DNA of 64,000 nucleotides, from assembly GCF_026965555.1 (NCBI RefSeq), contig NZ_CP114040.1:1984001-2048000 (forward strand), given 5' to 3'. A model generated the notes under the pieces. The model made no database searches and was not told the origin of the DNA. It saw nothing but the letters and a program-made list of their open reading frames with translations. The translations under genes and the position numbers were made by a program. This DNA comes from Nannocystis punicea (GTDB lineage Bacteria > Myxococcota_A > Polyangia > Nannocystales > Nannocystaceae). Below, one piece after another: positions 24,648 through 38,600 of this stretch. Numbering within the stretch: position 1 is the first letter of the stretch; every line of letters begins with the position of its first letter.

Positions 24648-24768
24648 GCCTCGACCGTACTCGACGCGGCGCCGGTGCGCCTGCGAGGGGCTCCCAGCGC
24701 CGATTCCGGGGAGAACCGAAGGTGTGGAGATTCGCGACAGTGGCAGATCGCCACAGGCGAATCATGGG

Positions 24769-25152
24769 ATGTTTTTTGGGACATGTCCGAAGGCGCGCTC
24801 GCCCGCTCGCCGCGGCGCCGGGGGTGCGGGCGCGGCGAGCGTCGCGGGTGTGCGGGTGCGGGCGCGACGGGCGCGCGGATGTCTCGAAGGACAGGGAGCG
24901 AGCGCCGTGAGGTTTAATAGGGCCCGAAGGACATGTCGGGGCGGCGCGCCGTGGCGCGCGCGGAGTCGACGGCGGGCGCATGTCTCCAGAGACAGGGAGG
25001 CCGCGTCACGGACTCGCCGGCGCGGGCGCGAGGGTCGTTCGCATGTCTACGAGGACAGGCACGAGCGCACGCCGTTCGTCGCACATCGGGCGGCTGCGCC
25101 GCGGGACGAGTTCGACCGAGGTCGTTCACATGTCCTTGGAGACATGTACGAA
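24769..25152. repeat. gene-free cluster of six palindrome copies
   Basis: The 700 bases between 24647 and 25352 hold no convincing gene but six hairpins: 24769-24784 (ATGTTTTTTGGGACAT), about 24879, 24922-24940 (CCCGA/TCGGG around AGGACATG), 24979-24995 (TGTCTC-CA-GAGACA), 25042-25058, and 25123-25152 (ACATGTC/GACATGT with an outer GTTC/GAAC). Spacing is irregular, 45-105 bases, and the intervening sequence is GC-rich and not repeated. The right half of the region, to 25351, shows nothing I recognise. Confidence 0.7.
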
Positions 25153-25351
25153 CACGCGCTCCGACCGGGCGCGGGCTGCTGGCCCCCGGTCGGAGCGCGT
25201 GGTTGGGGTGGGGAAGATCGGTCGGCGACGCGAGCGGGAGATCGTTCCGCGGGCGAGCACCTGGAGCTCGGCCCGTGTGGTGCGAGGATCGACCTTGCGT
25301 CGCGGGCGAGCGGGAGACCTCGGGGTCCGCGCCGCGCCGCCGACCGCCGTG

Positions 25352-26587
25352 TCACATCAAGTGACGGCGCGAGAACTCGGCGCGCAGCTTGGCGAGCGCG
25401 CCCTCCTGGAGCTGACGGATTCGCTCACGCGACAGCGAGTAGCCGGCGCCGATCTCCTTGAGCGTCATCTCTTCCTCGCCGTCGAGGCCGACGCGCTTGC
25501 GCAGGATGTCGGCCTCGAGCGGGGAGAGCTGGGCGAAGACTTCTTGCAGCTGCGAGTGGAGCAGCTCGCGGTCGAGCACGTCCGACGGGGCGACGTAGTC
25601 GGGGTCGGAGACGGTGTCGACGAGGCTGGCCTCGCCGTCGCGCGAGGCGGGCAGGGCGAGGCTCAGCGGGGCCTCGATCAGCGACCAACCCATGCGGGCG
25701 ATCCGCTCGACGCTGACGCCGCTGACGGCCGAGAGCTCCTGGTCGGTGGGCTCGCGGCCCTCGCGGGCCTCGAACTCGCGGCGGGCCTTGGTGACCTTGT
25801 TGCACGCGTCGATCATGTGGACCGGCAGGCGGACGCTGCGGGCCTTGTCGGCGATCGAGCGGCTGATGGCGTGGCGGATCCACCACGAGCCGTAGGTCGA
25901 GAAGCGGCAGCCGCGGGCGGGGTCGAAGCGGTCGACGGCCTTCATCAGGCCGAGGTTGCCCTCCTGGATGAGGTCCTGCAGCGGCACGCTGCCGCGGTGG
26001 AAGCGGCGCGCGAGGGCGACGACGAGGCGCAGGTTGGCGCGCACGAACGCGTTCTTGGCGGCCATCAGCGCGGCGTGTTGCTTGCGCACGTCGGCGGCGT
26101 AGCGGGCGAACGGGACGCTGCCGCGGCGCGGCGGGTTGACCGCGAGCGAGATGTCGGCCTTGCGATCGCCCTCGAGGCTGTTGAGGTCGGCGAGGATCGC
26201 GTCGGCCAGCTCGCTGTCGACGTCGGCGGACAGCATCGCCGTGGCGACGTCGTTGCGCGCGGCGTGGAAGGCGTCATGATGGCAGCGCAGGTCGCGGTCG
26301 CGGAGGATCCGCGAGGTCCGCTCGAGCCCGTCGATGGCGGCGTCCGGGCACACCTCGGCGGTGAGGCGCTGGCGCACGAGGGCGCAGATCGGGGCGACGA
26401 ACGGGGGATAGTTCAAGATCGCGACCCACAGGCCCTTGCGCAGCTCGGCGATCTTGAGGGCCGCGGCGGTCTCCTCGTCCTTGCTCATGACGTGGACGTC
26501 GGAGAGGTCGCGGAAATAGGCGGTCAGGGGTCGGTGTGCGGACTCGTGGGCCGGGGCGCTGGAGGGGTCGGTGGTGTCGCGCAGCAT
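25352..26587 (-). CDS. RNA polymerase sigma-70-family factor (group 2-like)
   Basis: 411 residues from ATG 26587, which has AAGGAG seven bases upstream; longer frames lack this. The order of regions is complete: 1.2 (PLTAYFRDLSDVHVMSKDEE), 2.1-2.4 (ANLRLVVALARRF, LQDLIQEGNLGLMKAVDRFD, RFSTYGSWWIRHAISRSI), 3 (LPVHMIDACNKVTKARREF) and 4 (LSPLEADILRKRVGLDG, MTLKEIGAGYSLSRERIRQL). Region 4.2 ends with the usual -35-binding helix-turn-helix. The form is that of RpoD-related alternative factors such as SigB and SigC of Myxococcus, which act in stress and development. An insertion of about 100 residues separates 1.2 from 2.1. No anti-sigma gene is adjacent. Confidence 0.93.
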   Translation of the reverse strand: MLRDTTDPSSAPAHESAHRPLTAYFRDLSDVHVMSKDEETAAALKIAELRKGLWVAILNYPPFVAPICALVRQRLTAEVCPDAAIDGLERTSRILRDRDLRCHHDAFHAARNDVATAMLSADVDSELADAILADLNSLEGDRKADISLAVNPPRRGSVPFARYAADVRKQHAALMAAKNAFVRANLRLVVALARRFHRGSVPLQDLIQEGNLGLMKAVDRFDPARGCRFSTYGSWWIRHAISRSIADKARSVRLPVHMIDACNKVTKARREFEAREGREPTDQELSAVSGVSVERIARMGWSLIEAPLSLALPASRDGEASLVDTVSDPDYVAPSDVLDRELLHSQLQEVFAQLSPLEADILRKRVGLDGEEEMTLKEIGAGYSLSRERIRQLQEGALAKLRAEFSRRHLM

Positions 26588-26811
26588 GGTGGTCTCCTTT
26601 TCAGTGCCGGAGCAGGATCCGCGTGAGGGGGCCGGGGACCGTAAGGAGTGTCCGTCCGCGGCTCGTAGGGTCAGGCGAGAGGTCGGTGGTAGCGGGTCTG
26701 CGGATCCTGCCCGGCTCCGGGCGCCGAACGGCGGGCCCAGGCGATCGGGCAAGTGCAATGAATCCAGGCGAAGGTCGAGGTCGATAAGCTCAAGTCAAGG
26801 ATCGCCCGGCC

Positions 26812-27411
26812 TCACTTGTCGGCCGTCTTGAGGTTGGTGCGCATGTCGAGGGCGAGGTTGTAGTGGCTCTCGACGATCTTGCGCACCTCTTCGAGCTCGT
26901 CGCGCAGCTCGTCGGTCTGCGCGAAGGGGATGAGCTTGTTGTCGAGCGCGGACAGCCAGGTGGCGTGCACGTCGATCTGAATGTCGATGTAGGCCTTGTC
27001 GAGCTGATCGCCCTTGTCGATCTTGCCCATGGTGTCGAGCTTCTGCCGCGAATCCTGCTCGATGTCGCTGGCGAGCCGGCTGCTGGTGGCGCGGAGGTCG
27101 AGGGCGTCGCGGACCATCTTTTCGCGCTCGCGCACGAACTCGTGGTCGTTGATCATCATGGCCGCGAACTCCTTGACCTTCTGCGTCTTGGCCCACTTCT
27201 TCATGTACTCGCCGTGGGCGACGGCTTCGTCGTTGATCACGTCGAGGACGCCGAAGATCTCGTCGTCGGCGGTGTTTCGCTCGGACGGCGCCGTCGCGGC
27301 CGGCGAAGGTTCCACGACCGGCTCCGGCGCACTGGTGTCCGGAGACGTGCGAGAGCAGGCCGCGGCGAACACGAAGGTGAGCATGTAGAGAGTCTTGTTG
27401 CGGGGCTGCAT
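26812..27411 (-). CDS. DUF4142 family secreted protein
   Basis: 199 residues from ATG 27411. The signal peptide contains a lipobox-like FAAACS (Cys about residue 19). A Pro/Ala/Ser linker leads to a four-helix, ferritin-like domain: ILDVINDEAVAHGEYMKKWA-type first helix, VKEFAAMMINDHEFV (the DUF4142 hallmark A..M..DH), DKAYIDIQIDVHATWLSALD, and a last helix with YNLALD. DUF4142 proteins are exported and of uncertain function, often near stress genes. The neighbour downstream is the sigma factor gene, same strand, 224 bases away. Confidence 0.85.
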   Translation of the reverse strand: MQPRNKTLYMLTFVFAAACSRTSPDTSAPEPVVEPSPAATAPSERNTADDEIFGVLDVINDEAVAHGEYMKKWAKTQKVKEFAAMMINDHEFVREREKMVRDALDLRATSSRLASDIEQDSRQKLDTMGKIDKGDQLDKAYIDIQIDVHATWLSALDNKLIPFAQTDELRDELEEVRKIVESHYNLALDMRTNLKTADK

Positions 27412-27880
27412 GCACCTTGGCTGATCCAGGCCCGCAAGGCCGGCAACGAAAAAATCGTCAGACGGTCGAAGTCGCACACCCCCCGGAATGTCGAGGAGTT
27501 TTGGAGAGCAGAGGGAAAACAGCGTTTGAATGGCTTCTGGGGCAACTTGGGGGCGTCAGGCCTGAGCGAATCCGCACGCATTTTTCTGCTGGACAGCTGT
27601 CCGAGTTGGCGCGTGTTCTGCGCAAAATGATGAGACTGCGCACAGACCGCGAAACACGGCGTAAAGGTGCCTTGCTGCAGAACGACGTTTTTTTCTCGCA
27701 CCGAGCGCCCCGTGGCGCTCGTGATGAGTGGAGAACATTGCTCGGTGCCCACGGCTCAGCCCGTCAGCAGGACCGTGTACGCCCCGCCAGGGCCCGGGCG
27801 CGGCCCCAGAACGGCTGAGGCCGCGACTTCGGCCTGGCGCAAGTATTAATAACAGTCGGCGATCGCGGGATCCGGTGCCT
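27412..27880. other. gene-free, AT-richer spacer
   Basis: This stretch is visibly less GC-rich than its surroundings (for example GACGTTTTTTTCTCG near 27686). It contains a perfect 12-bp palindrome GGACAGCTGTCC (27591-27602) and an 8-bp-stem hairpin (27702-27721, CGAGCGCC/GGCGCTCG). It probably holds the promoter of the DUF4142 gene and the 3' end of the lipoprotein transcript. I see no gene. Confidence 0.5.
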
Positions 27881-29137
27881 TCAGTCGAGGAGGAAGCGGC
27901 GGACCCACATGCGACCGTGGGTCTCCTCCACGAAGCCATCGACGACGTGGCCGGCGACGACCAGGAAATCGGGGCCGAAGGCGGCGGCGTAGGCGAGGTC
28001 GTGGAGGTCGGGGTTCGGGCTGGCGAACACGGAGGTCCATTGCAGGACGCCGCTGCCGTCGTAGAGCCGGACGACGCTGCTGTGATTGTCGGTCTCGTCG
28101 AAGCCGGTGAGGACGATCCGCTCGTCGGTGCCGACGGCGACGTTGGTGATGGTGACGGGGCCGGTGTCGACGACGCTCCAGAGCTGGCCGAGGTCGGGCC
28201 CGCGCCGTTGCAAGCCTCCGGCGTCGGCGCCGAACCTGGCGAGCAGGAGGTCGTCGGCGCCGATCGAGGCGGCCCGGGCTTCCGAGGCAGGGACGCCGCC
28301 CTGCTCGGTCGAGAGCCACGCGCCCGTCCTGTCGACGACGGCCAGCAGCGAGCGATCCTCGGACTCGGCCTCGGCGCGGCCGACGACCACCAGTCGATCG
28401 CCGAAGAGGACGAGCTCCTCGCCCAGGTTCAGCCCATCGTGGGGGACCTGCGCCTCCCACAGCGGTGCGCCGGTGTCGAGGCGGTGCTTGCGGGCGACGG
28501 CCCGCATGTTGGGTAGCGCGTCGAAATGCCCGTTGGCGCCGGAATAGAGGGCGTCGTCCGCGGTCACGATTCCGAAGAACTTATCGGTCGGCGCCAGCTC
28601 GAAGGTCCACAGCTCGGTGACGTCCTGCGAATAACAGTGGAGCACGCCCGCGCGAGAGCCGAAGAAGATCCGCCCGTCCGGGTGGAGATGGACCTCTCCC
28701 ATGTCCTCGACCGGCTCGCGCCACTGCTCCACGCCGTCCGGCGAGAGCCCGAGCAAGAAGTCCTGGTCGCCGGCCCGGACGTTGAGGACGATCTGGCCCA
28801 GGCTGCCCACCGCGAGGTCGTAGACCGTCTCGACGTCCTCCGGCTCGACGGTCCACTCGACCTGGCCGCTGCGTCCGCACGCGTCGTCGCAGCCGTCGTT
28901 GGGCTCGTCGTTGCCGTCGTCGCACGCCTCGCCGGGGTCCTGCTGGCCGTCACCACATGCCCCGGGGCCGGCGGTGGTGGTCGGCAGATCGCCGGTGGAC
29001 TCCGGTGAATCGCTGGTGGCCGGCGACGAGGTGGTGGCGTCGTCGGTGTCCTGGGGCGTGTCGCCGACGATGATCGAGGGAGTGCAGGCGGTGAGGACGA
29101 GGACGGGGAGCGCGGATCGGCGTGGGGAGCGAAGCAA
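27881..29137 (-). CDS. DUF4215 Cys-rich propeller lipoprotein (copy 1)
   Basis: 418 residues from a TTG start at 29137, supported by GGAGGT seven bases upstream. Lipobox VLTACTPS near residue 18, then a Thr/Ser/Pro linker. A DUF4215 module follows (CGDGQQDPGEACDDGNDEPN, DGCDDACG), a myxobacterial disulfide-rich calcium-binding-like unit. The remainder is a PQQ-like propeller (LLGLSPDGVEQWREPV, HRLDTGAPLWEAQV, VVRLYDGSGVLQWTSVF). It is clearly paralogous to the gene just upstream at 29243-30520 over the whole length, including the ribosome binding site and leader. Confidence 0.88.
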   Translation of the reverse strand: MLRSPRRSALPVLVLTACTPSIIVGDTPQDTDDATTSSPATSDSPESTGDLPTTTAGPGACGDGQQDPGEACDDGNDEPNDGCDDACGRSGQVEWTVEPEDVETVYDLAVGSLGQIVLNVRAGDQDFLLGLSPDGVEQWREPVEDMGEVHLHPDGRIFFGSRAGVLHCYSQDVTELWTFELAPTDKFFGIVTADDALYSGANGHFDALPNMRAVARKHRLDTGAPLWEAQVPHDGLNLGEELVLFGDRLVVVGRAEAESEDRSLLAVVDRTGAWLSTEQGGVPASEARAASIGADDLLLARFGADAGGLQRRGPDLGQLWSVVDTGPVTITNVAVGTDERIVLTGFDETDNHSSVVRLYDGSGVLQWTSVFASPNPDLHDLAYAAAFGPDFLVVAGHVVDGFVEETHGRMWVRRFLLD

Positions 29138-29242
29138 TGGACTACCTCCAAAGCGAGTGGTCCCCGGCCGGGACCGTTTCCGTCACGCGCGGCAGCGAGA
29201 GGCCTGTCTTGAACATCACCCGCTCTTGAAGGTCGAGGCGCG

Positions 29243-30520
29243 TCAATCGAGGGTGAAGCGGCGGATCCACAGGCGCCCGTGGGTGGCGTCGTCGACCTCG
29301 TCGAGGACGTGGCCGGCGACGACCAGGAAATCGGGGCCGAAGGCGGCGGTGACGGCCTGATCGCCGAGCTCGGGGCTCGGGCTGGCGAACACGGAGGCCC
29401 ACTGCAGGCCGCCGTCGCCGTCGTAGAGGCGGACCACGCTGCTGATATTGTCGGCCGCGTCGTAGCCGGTGACGACGATCCGCTGGCCGGCGTCGGCGGC
29501 GACGTAGAGGGTGGTGAAGGTGCCGATGCCGCCGACGCTCCAGAGCTGGCCGAGGTCGGGCCCGCGGCGTTGAAGCAGGAGATCGGGGTCGGAGCCGAAG
29601 CCGGAGAGCACGAGGTCGCCGGCGCCGATCGAGGCGGCCTGGGCCGTCAGCTGGGCGTTGTGGCCGGCGAGCTCGGTCGAGACCCAGTGGCCTTCGCCGT
29701 CGACGACGCCCAGCATGGCCTGAGGATCGGCGGTGTCGAGGACGAGCGCGCGGCCGATGACGACCGCACGATCGCCGACGACGGCGAGATCCTCGCCGAC
29801 GCTGTGCACCCCGGCGTCGACCTCCCACAGCGCGGCGCCGGTGTCGAGACGGTGCTTGCGGACGACGATCCGCTGGCTGGGCTCGTCGTCGAAGGTCCCG
29901 TCGTCGGCGGCGAAGAGGACGTCGCCGGCGGCCGCGAGCCCGAACACGCGGGCGTGAGCGGGCTGCTCGAAGGTCCACAGCTTCAGCCCGTCGGGCGAGA
30001 AGCAGTGGATCGTGCCGAAGCCGGTGCCGAGGACGATCCGCCCGTCGGCGTGGACGTAGAGCCTGCCGGGGTTGTCGACCGGCTGCCGCCACTGCTCGAC
30101 GCCTTCGGGCGAGAGGGCGAGCAGGAAGGCCTGGTCGAAGGACGAGCCGCTGAGGACGATCTGGCCCTGCTCGCTGACTGCGATGTCGCTGACGGCCTCG
30201 GCGTCGTCGGGCTCGAGGGTCCACTCGACCCGGCCGCTGCGCCCGCAGGCGTTGTCACAGCCGTCGTTGGGCTCGTCGTTGCCGTCGTCGCAGGCCTCGC
30301 CGGGGCCCTGCTGACCGTCTCCGCATGATTCCGTCGAGACGGTGGTGGTCGGGACATCGCCCGTGGTGGGAGGATTGCCGGCGCTCGTATCGGGCGCCGA
30401 TGTGGTGAGCCCGGTGGTGGCGTCGTCGGTGTCCTGGGGCGCGTCGCCGATGACGATGGAAGGGATACAACCGGCGAGGACGAGGGCGGTCAGGGCGGAG
30501 ACGCGGATGGGACGAGACAT
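29243..30520 (-). CDS. DUF4215 Cys-rich propeller lipoprotein (copy 2)
   Basis: 425 residues from ATG 30520 with GGAGGT upstream. Lipobox VLAGCIPS, linker, DUF4215 module (CGDGQQGPGEACDDGNDEPN, DGCDNACG), then the same PQQ-like propeller (LLALSPEGVEQWRQPV, HRLDTGAALWEVDAG, VVRLYDGDGGLQWASVF). It lies 105 bases upstream of its paralogue on the same strand, so the pair arose by tandem duplication of gene plus leader. A cell-surface location is likely. The ligand is unknown. Confidence 0.88.
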   Translation of the reverse strand: MSRPIRVSALTALVLAGCIPSIVIGDAPQDTDDATTGLTTSAPDTSAGNPPTTGDVPTTTVSTESCGDGQQGPGEACDDGNDEPNDGCDNACGRSGRVEWTLEPDDAEAVSDIAVSEQGQIVLSGSSFDQAFLLALSPEGVEQWRQPVDNPGRLYVHADGRIVLGTGFGTIHCFSPDGLKLWTFEQPAHARVFGLAAAGDVLFAADDGTFDDEPSQRIVVRKHRLDTGAALWEVDAGVHSVGEDLAVVGDRAVVIGRALVLDTADPQAMLGVVDGEGHWVSTELAGHNAQLTAQAASIGAGDLVLSGFGSDPDLLLQRRGPDLGQLWSVGGIGTFTTLYVAADAGQRIVVTGYDAADNISSVVRLYDGDGGLQWASVFASPSPELGDQAVTAAFGPDFLVVAGHVLDEVDDATHGRLWIRRFTLD

Positions 30521-31126
30521 GGGGACTACCTCCGGGGGGAGTGGTCCCCTGCCGGGGCGAGTTCCGTCATGGCGGGCGAAAGAAGGTGGTGGGCGGGCGG
30601 CGGGAGCGGAGGGGCGGAAGTGGGCGCGGCCGCGGAGCCGAGTCGAGCGATGGCGACGGTCGGAGTGAGGGTCGCTTTTCTCGACCGCTGAACGGGCGAG
30701 GTGGAGGAGGTCGAGAGCACTTCACAATGGTAGCAGCGCTCGCGGGGCGATCCAGGGATATGTTCATTGGGTCAGAGGACCGGCGAATGCCCAATCATGC
30801 TTGGTGGTAGTGAACGCGGGTTGGGCCCAAAGCGCACGTCGACGATCGAGGCAATTGTTCGCCGAGTGCTTGCCGGCGCGCGTTTCGACGGTCACAACGT
30901 CGCCATGCGGAATGCGACGAGCAGGTCTCTGCCGATTCGATCGATCCTGTCGGAGGTTCCGAGCGAGGGGGCGGTGCAGGCGTGGGTCCGCAGGTCGTCG
31001 AGCCGAGCGGGCTCCGCTTCGCTCAAATTAATGACCCGATGGACATGTTCAAAAGAACATGTACGCCAGCCCGCCCGCGCGGTGCAGGCCCGCGCAGGCG
31101 GGCGGCCGGAGAGGCGAATGCGGGGC
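30521..31126. other. spacer between the lipoprotein pair and the envelope operon
   Basis: About 600 bases without a credible gene. The left end should carry the promoter of the lipoprotein pair. The right end holds the palindrome at 31043-31062 just past the last gene of the operon. The middle (30740-31030) is AT-richer than average, with no feature I can name. Confidence 0.5.
31043..31062 (-). terminator. perfect palindrome ending the envelope operon
   Basis: ACATGTTC-AAAA-GAACATGT, an 8-bp perfect stem. On the minus strand the loop reads TTTT. It starts 64 bases after the stop of the CapB-like gene, and a short AT-rich run follows. It belongs to the dispersed palindrome family and probably serves as the operon terminator. 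Confidence 0.6.
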
Positions 31127-35688
<4,562 letters not shown>

Positions 35689-35692
<4 letters not shown>

Positions 35693-38600
35693 GGTGTCGG
35701 CTCCTGGCGCCACATGCGGTGCTCGCGGGCGGCGCGGAAGGGCATCTCGAGCGGTCCGAAGTCGCGCAGGCCACGACCGAGAGGCAGGTCGAGGCGTAGC
35801 CACACGTCGAGGCCGTTGCGCGCCGGGTAGAGGGAAGAGAGGTAGAGGTTGTTGCGCACGCCGAAGGCGATGCGGACGCCGTCGGTGACCCAGATGCCGA
35901 CGCCGAGGCCGGCGAGGATCCGGCTGCGCAAGTAGGTCTTCTCGCGGTCCGGGTCCTTGAGCCGCAGAGAGGCCTCGTAGTCGAGGGCGAACTCGGGGAC
36001 GACGCGGCCGTAGAGGGCGAGGGCCCCGGCGATGCCGGCGTGCATGCTGACCTGGTCGACGCTGCGGAAGTCGCTGTTCGGCATCATGTCGGCGCCGACG
36101 ACCACGCGCGTGTCCTGCCAGGCGACCACCCGCAGGTCGAGGGTCGGCCGGAACACGAACGGATGATCCTCGACGTACCACTGGTACACGCGCGGGTGCA
36201 GCTCGCCGCGCGGGAAGGCGTTCCCGCTGTCGAGCGACTGGTAGCGGTAGGCGAGGTCGAGGCCGGGCAACAGCTGCAGGCGCGGGGTCAGCCAGGTCGG
36301 GCGGTCGATGCGGCCCTCGCCGCGCAGGCTCCACGGCTGGACCTGGTGCTCGGTCTGGACCAGGCCGGCGGCGCTGACCCACGCGCGCAGGCCGGCGCGC
36401 GGGAAGAAGGCCTGGAAGCTGAGGCGGCCGCCGGCGACCAGGGCGGTGTCCTCGCGCGGGCGCAGCTCGGGGTTGACCTCGATCCACAGGCGCCGCGCCA
36501 GCAGCTCGCGGGCCCAGCCGAGGCGGACGATGCCGGAGACCCGCGGCCGCAGGTCGTCGCTGTCCTCGAGGTCGTCGGTGCCGAGGTGGAGGTCGACGTA
36601 GGGGGTGCCGAACTTCTGGACGCGGCGGTCGGGGGGCGGCGCGGCAGGGGTCGGGTGCGGGACCGGGGCGGGCGGAGCTGCCTCTTGGGACAGGCGAGCC
36701 GGGCGCCGGCGAGGCGGCCGCGGCGGCGACGGCTGGGGCTCGGCGTCGAGGCGCTGGTGGACCCGCACCAGCGCCGGGCCGACGCCGGGGGCCAGGCGCA
36801 TGCGCAGCGGGCCGGAGTCGGCGAGGGTCAGGACCTGCACCGGCGGGTGCACGGTGAGGTCGTCCTTGGTCTTCGGGGACAGGCCCGATGGGACATGTCC
36901 CGAGAGACTGCCGAGCGAGCGGGCCGGGCCGAACGGCTCGTCGCCACGGGCGATCGCCACGTCGATGTCGGAGGCGGGGCGGCCGTGGACCTCGACCTGG
37001 ACGGTGGTGGGGCCGAGGACGATGAACTCGACCGGTCGCCGCGGGCGCGCGACGTGCCAGCGATCGGTGCGCGCGGTCTGGCGGGCCTCGGGGCGGCGCA
37101 GGCGGGCGAGGCAGAGGTGGGCGTGGCTGGCGTCGTCGAGCTCGAGGGTGACCGCGTCGCGGGCAGGCACCGCGAACTCGGCGAGGGTCACGGTCTCGGC
37201 GGGGACGGTCTGGGTGTGCAGCAGCTCCTCGCCCATCCAGAAGCGCACCGTGGGCGGGACGCCGCCGAGCTCGGGGCGGACCTCGCGGCACCACAGGTCG
37301 AAGCCGAGGGCGTCGTGGCCGCGGGCGAGGTCGATCAGCACGGGCACGCCGGGGCGCAGCATGAGCGCGCCCTTGGTCGGGAACGGGGCGGCGAGCAAGG
37401 CGGTGCGCGCGTCGGTGGTGGCGGTGGCGGTGGCGGGCTGCTTCGGCAGGTCGCGGTGCTCGCGGCTGCCTCGCTCCTCGCTGAGGATCAGGTGCGACCA
37501 GCGACTGCGCTCGCCGGCGATGTTGGTCAGGCGATCGAGGTAGGGGGTGCGGATCGCGGGGCGGACGCGGAGGGCCAGGCCGTAGGCGAGGCCGGCGCCC
37601 TCGGGGCTGGTGATCGGCTCGTCGAGCGCCGCGAGCGCGCTCTTGATGCCGGCCAGGCCGATCTGCCAGCGCTCGGTGGTGGCGTAGACGCGATGCCAGG
37701 CGCGGAAGGCCTCGGCCGGGCGGGCGGCGGCGTCGAGCAGGGCGGCCCGCAGCGCCAGCTCGGCGGGGTCGACGGGCGGGCGCGCGGGTGTCTTGAGGGA
37801 CAGGGCCTTGGGGCCATGTCCGGCTGCCGCTGACTTTCTTGACGTGTCCTTCGAGTCAGGCGAGGCGGTGCGGGACTCGGGGGCTTTCGCCGCGGCCTCG
37901 GGGTCGGGTGAGCCGCGGTGGTGATCGGCGGGGGCGCGGGACTCGGGGGCTTTCGCCGCGGCCTTGGGGTCGGGCGAGCCGGGGGGCTGAGCGGGGGCGG
38001 AGGGGGTCTTTTGATGGAGGTCCGTCGGTCCGGGGTCGTCCTGGCCGAGGCGGAATGCTGTCCCCGAGGACATGGCGCTCTGAGCAGGTGCGCCGAGCAC
38101 GGCGGCGGGGGCGGCGGGACCGCCCGCGGTCAGCTCGTCGAGGGCGGCCAGGCCAGCCGCCGGGCCCGCGGCGCGGGCGCGAGCGGCGGCGGGGGCGAGG
38201 CGCGCGAGGGCGAGGTCGTCGAGGCCGGCGGCCGCCAGCGCGGGGGCGACGAGGACGGGCACGTCGGTGGTGACGTCGATGTGGCTGGGGGCGCCGAGGG
38301 CCTCGATGCGCTGGCCGAGAGCGACCGCCCGCTCGCGCAGGGCCGGGGGCAGCGGGTGCGCGGCCACGCGGGTCCAGTCGGACAGGGCGTAGGGCCGCTG
38401 GTCGAGGTCGAGGAGCGCGCCGGCGCGGACGAGGAGCAGCTCGGGATCGCCGGGGCGCTCGAGCAGGCCGCGGCTGGCCCGGGCGAGCGCGTCGGCCGGG
38501 CTCTCGGGGGCGGGGCTGTCCTTGGGAGCAGGTCGAGCGGGCGGCCGGGTGAGGGCGGCCAGGGGGCCGGCGCCGGACGGCTGATCGCTGTCCTTTCGGG

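Noticed and set aside
24769..25152. CRISPR-like spacing of short repeats
   Set aside because: Spacing ranges from 45 to 105 bases, the repeats are only 14-18 bases and differ from each other, and no cas genes are in the window.
27702..27721. Hairpin CGAGCGCC/GGCGCTCG as a terminator
   Set aside because: No T-run follows on either strand and no gene ends close by. The nearby T-run precedes the stem.
35693..37294. N-terminal extension of the CapB-like protein (534 residues)
   Set aside because: It lies over the 3' end of the giant barrel-protein gene in another frame and is Arg/Pro-rich. ATG 35692 with an ATGA overlap is the better start.
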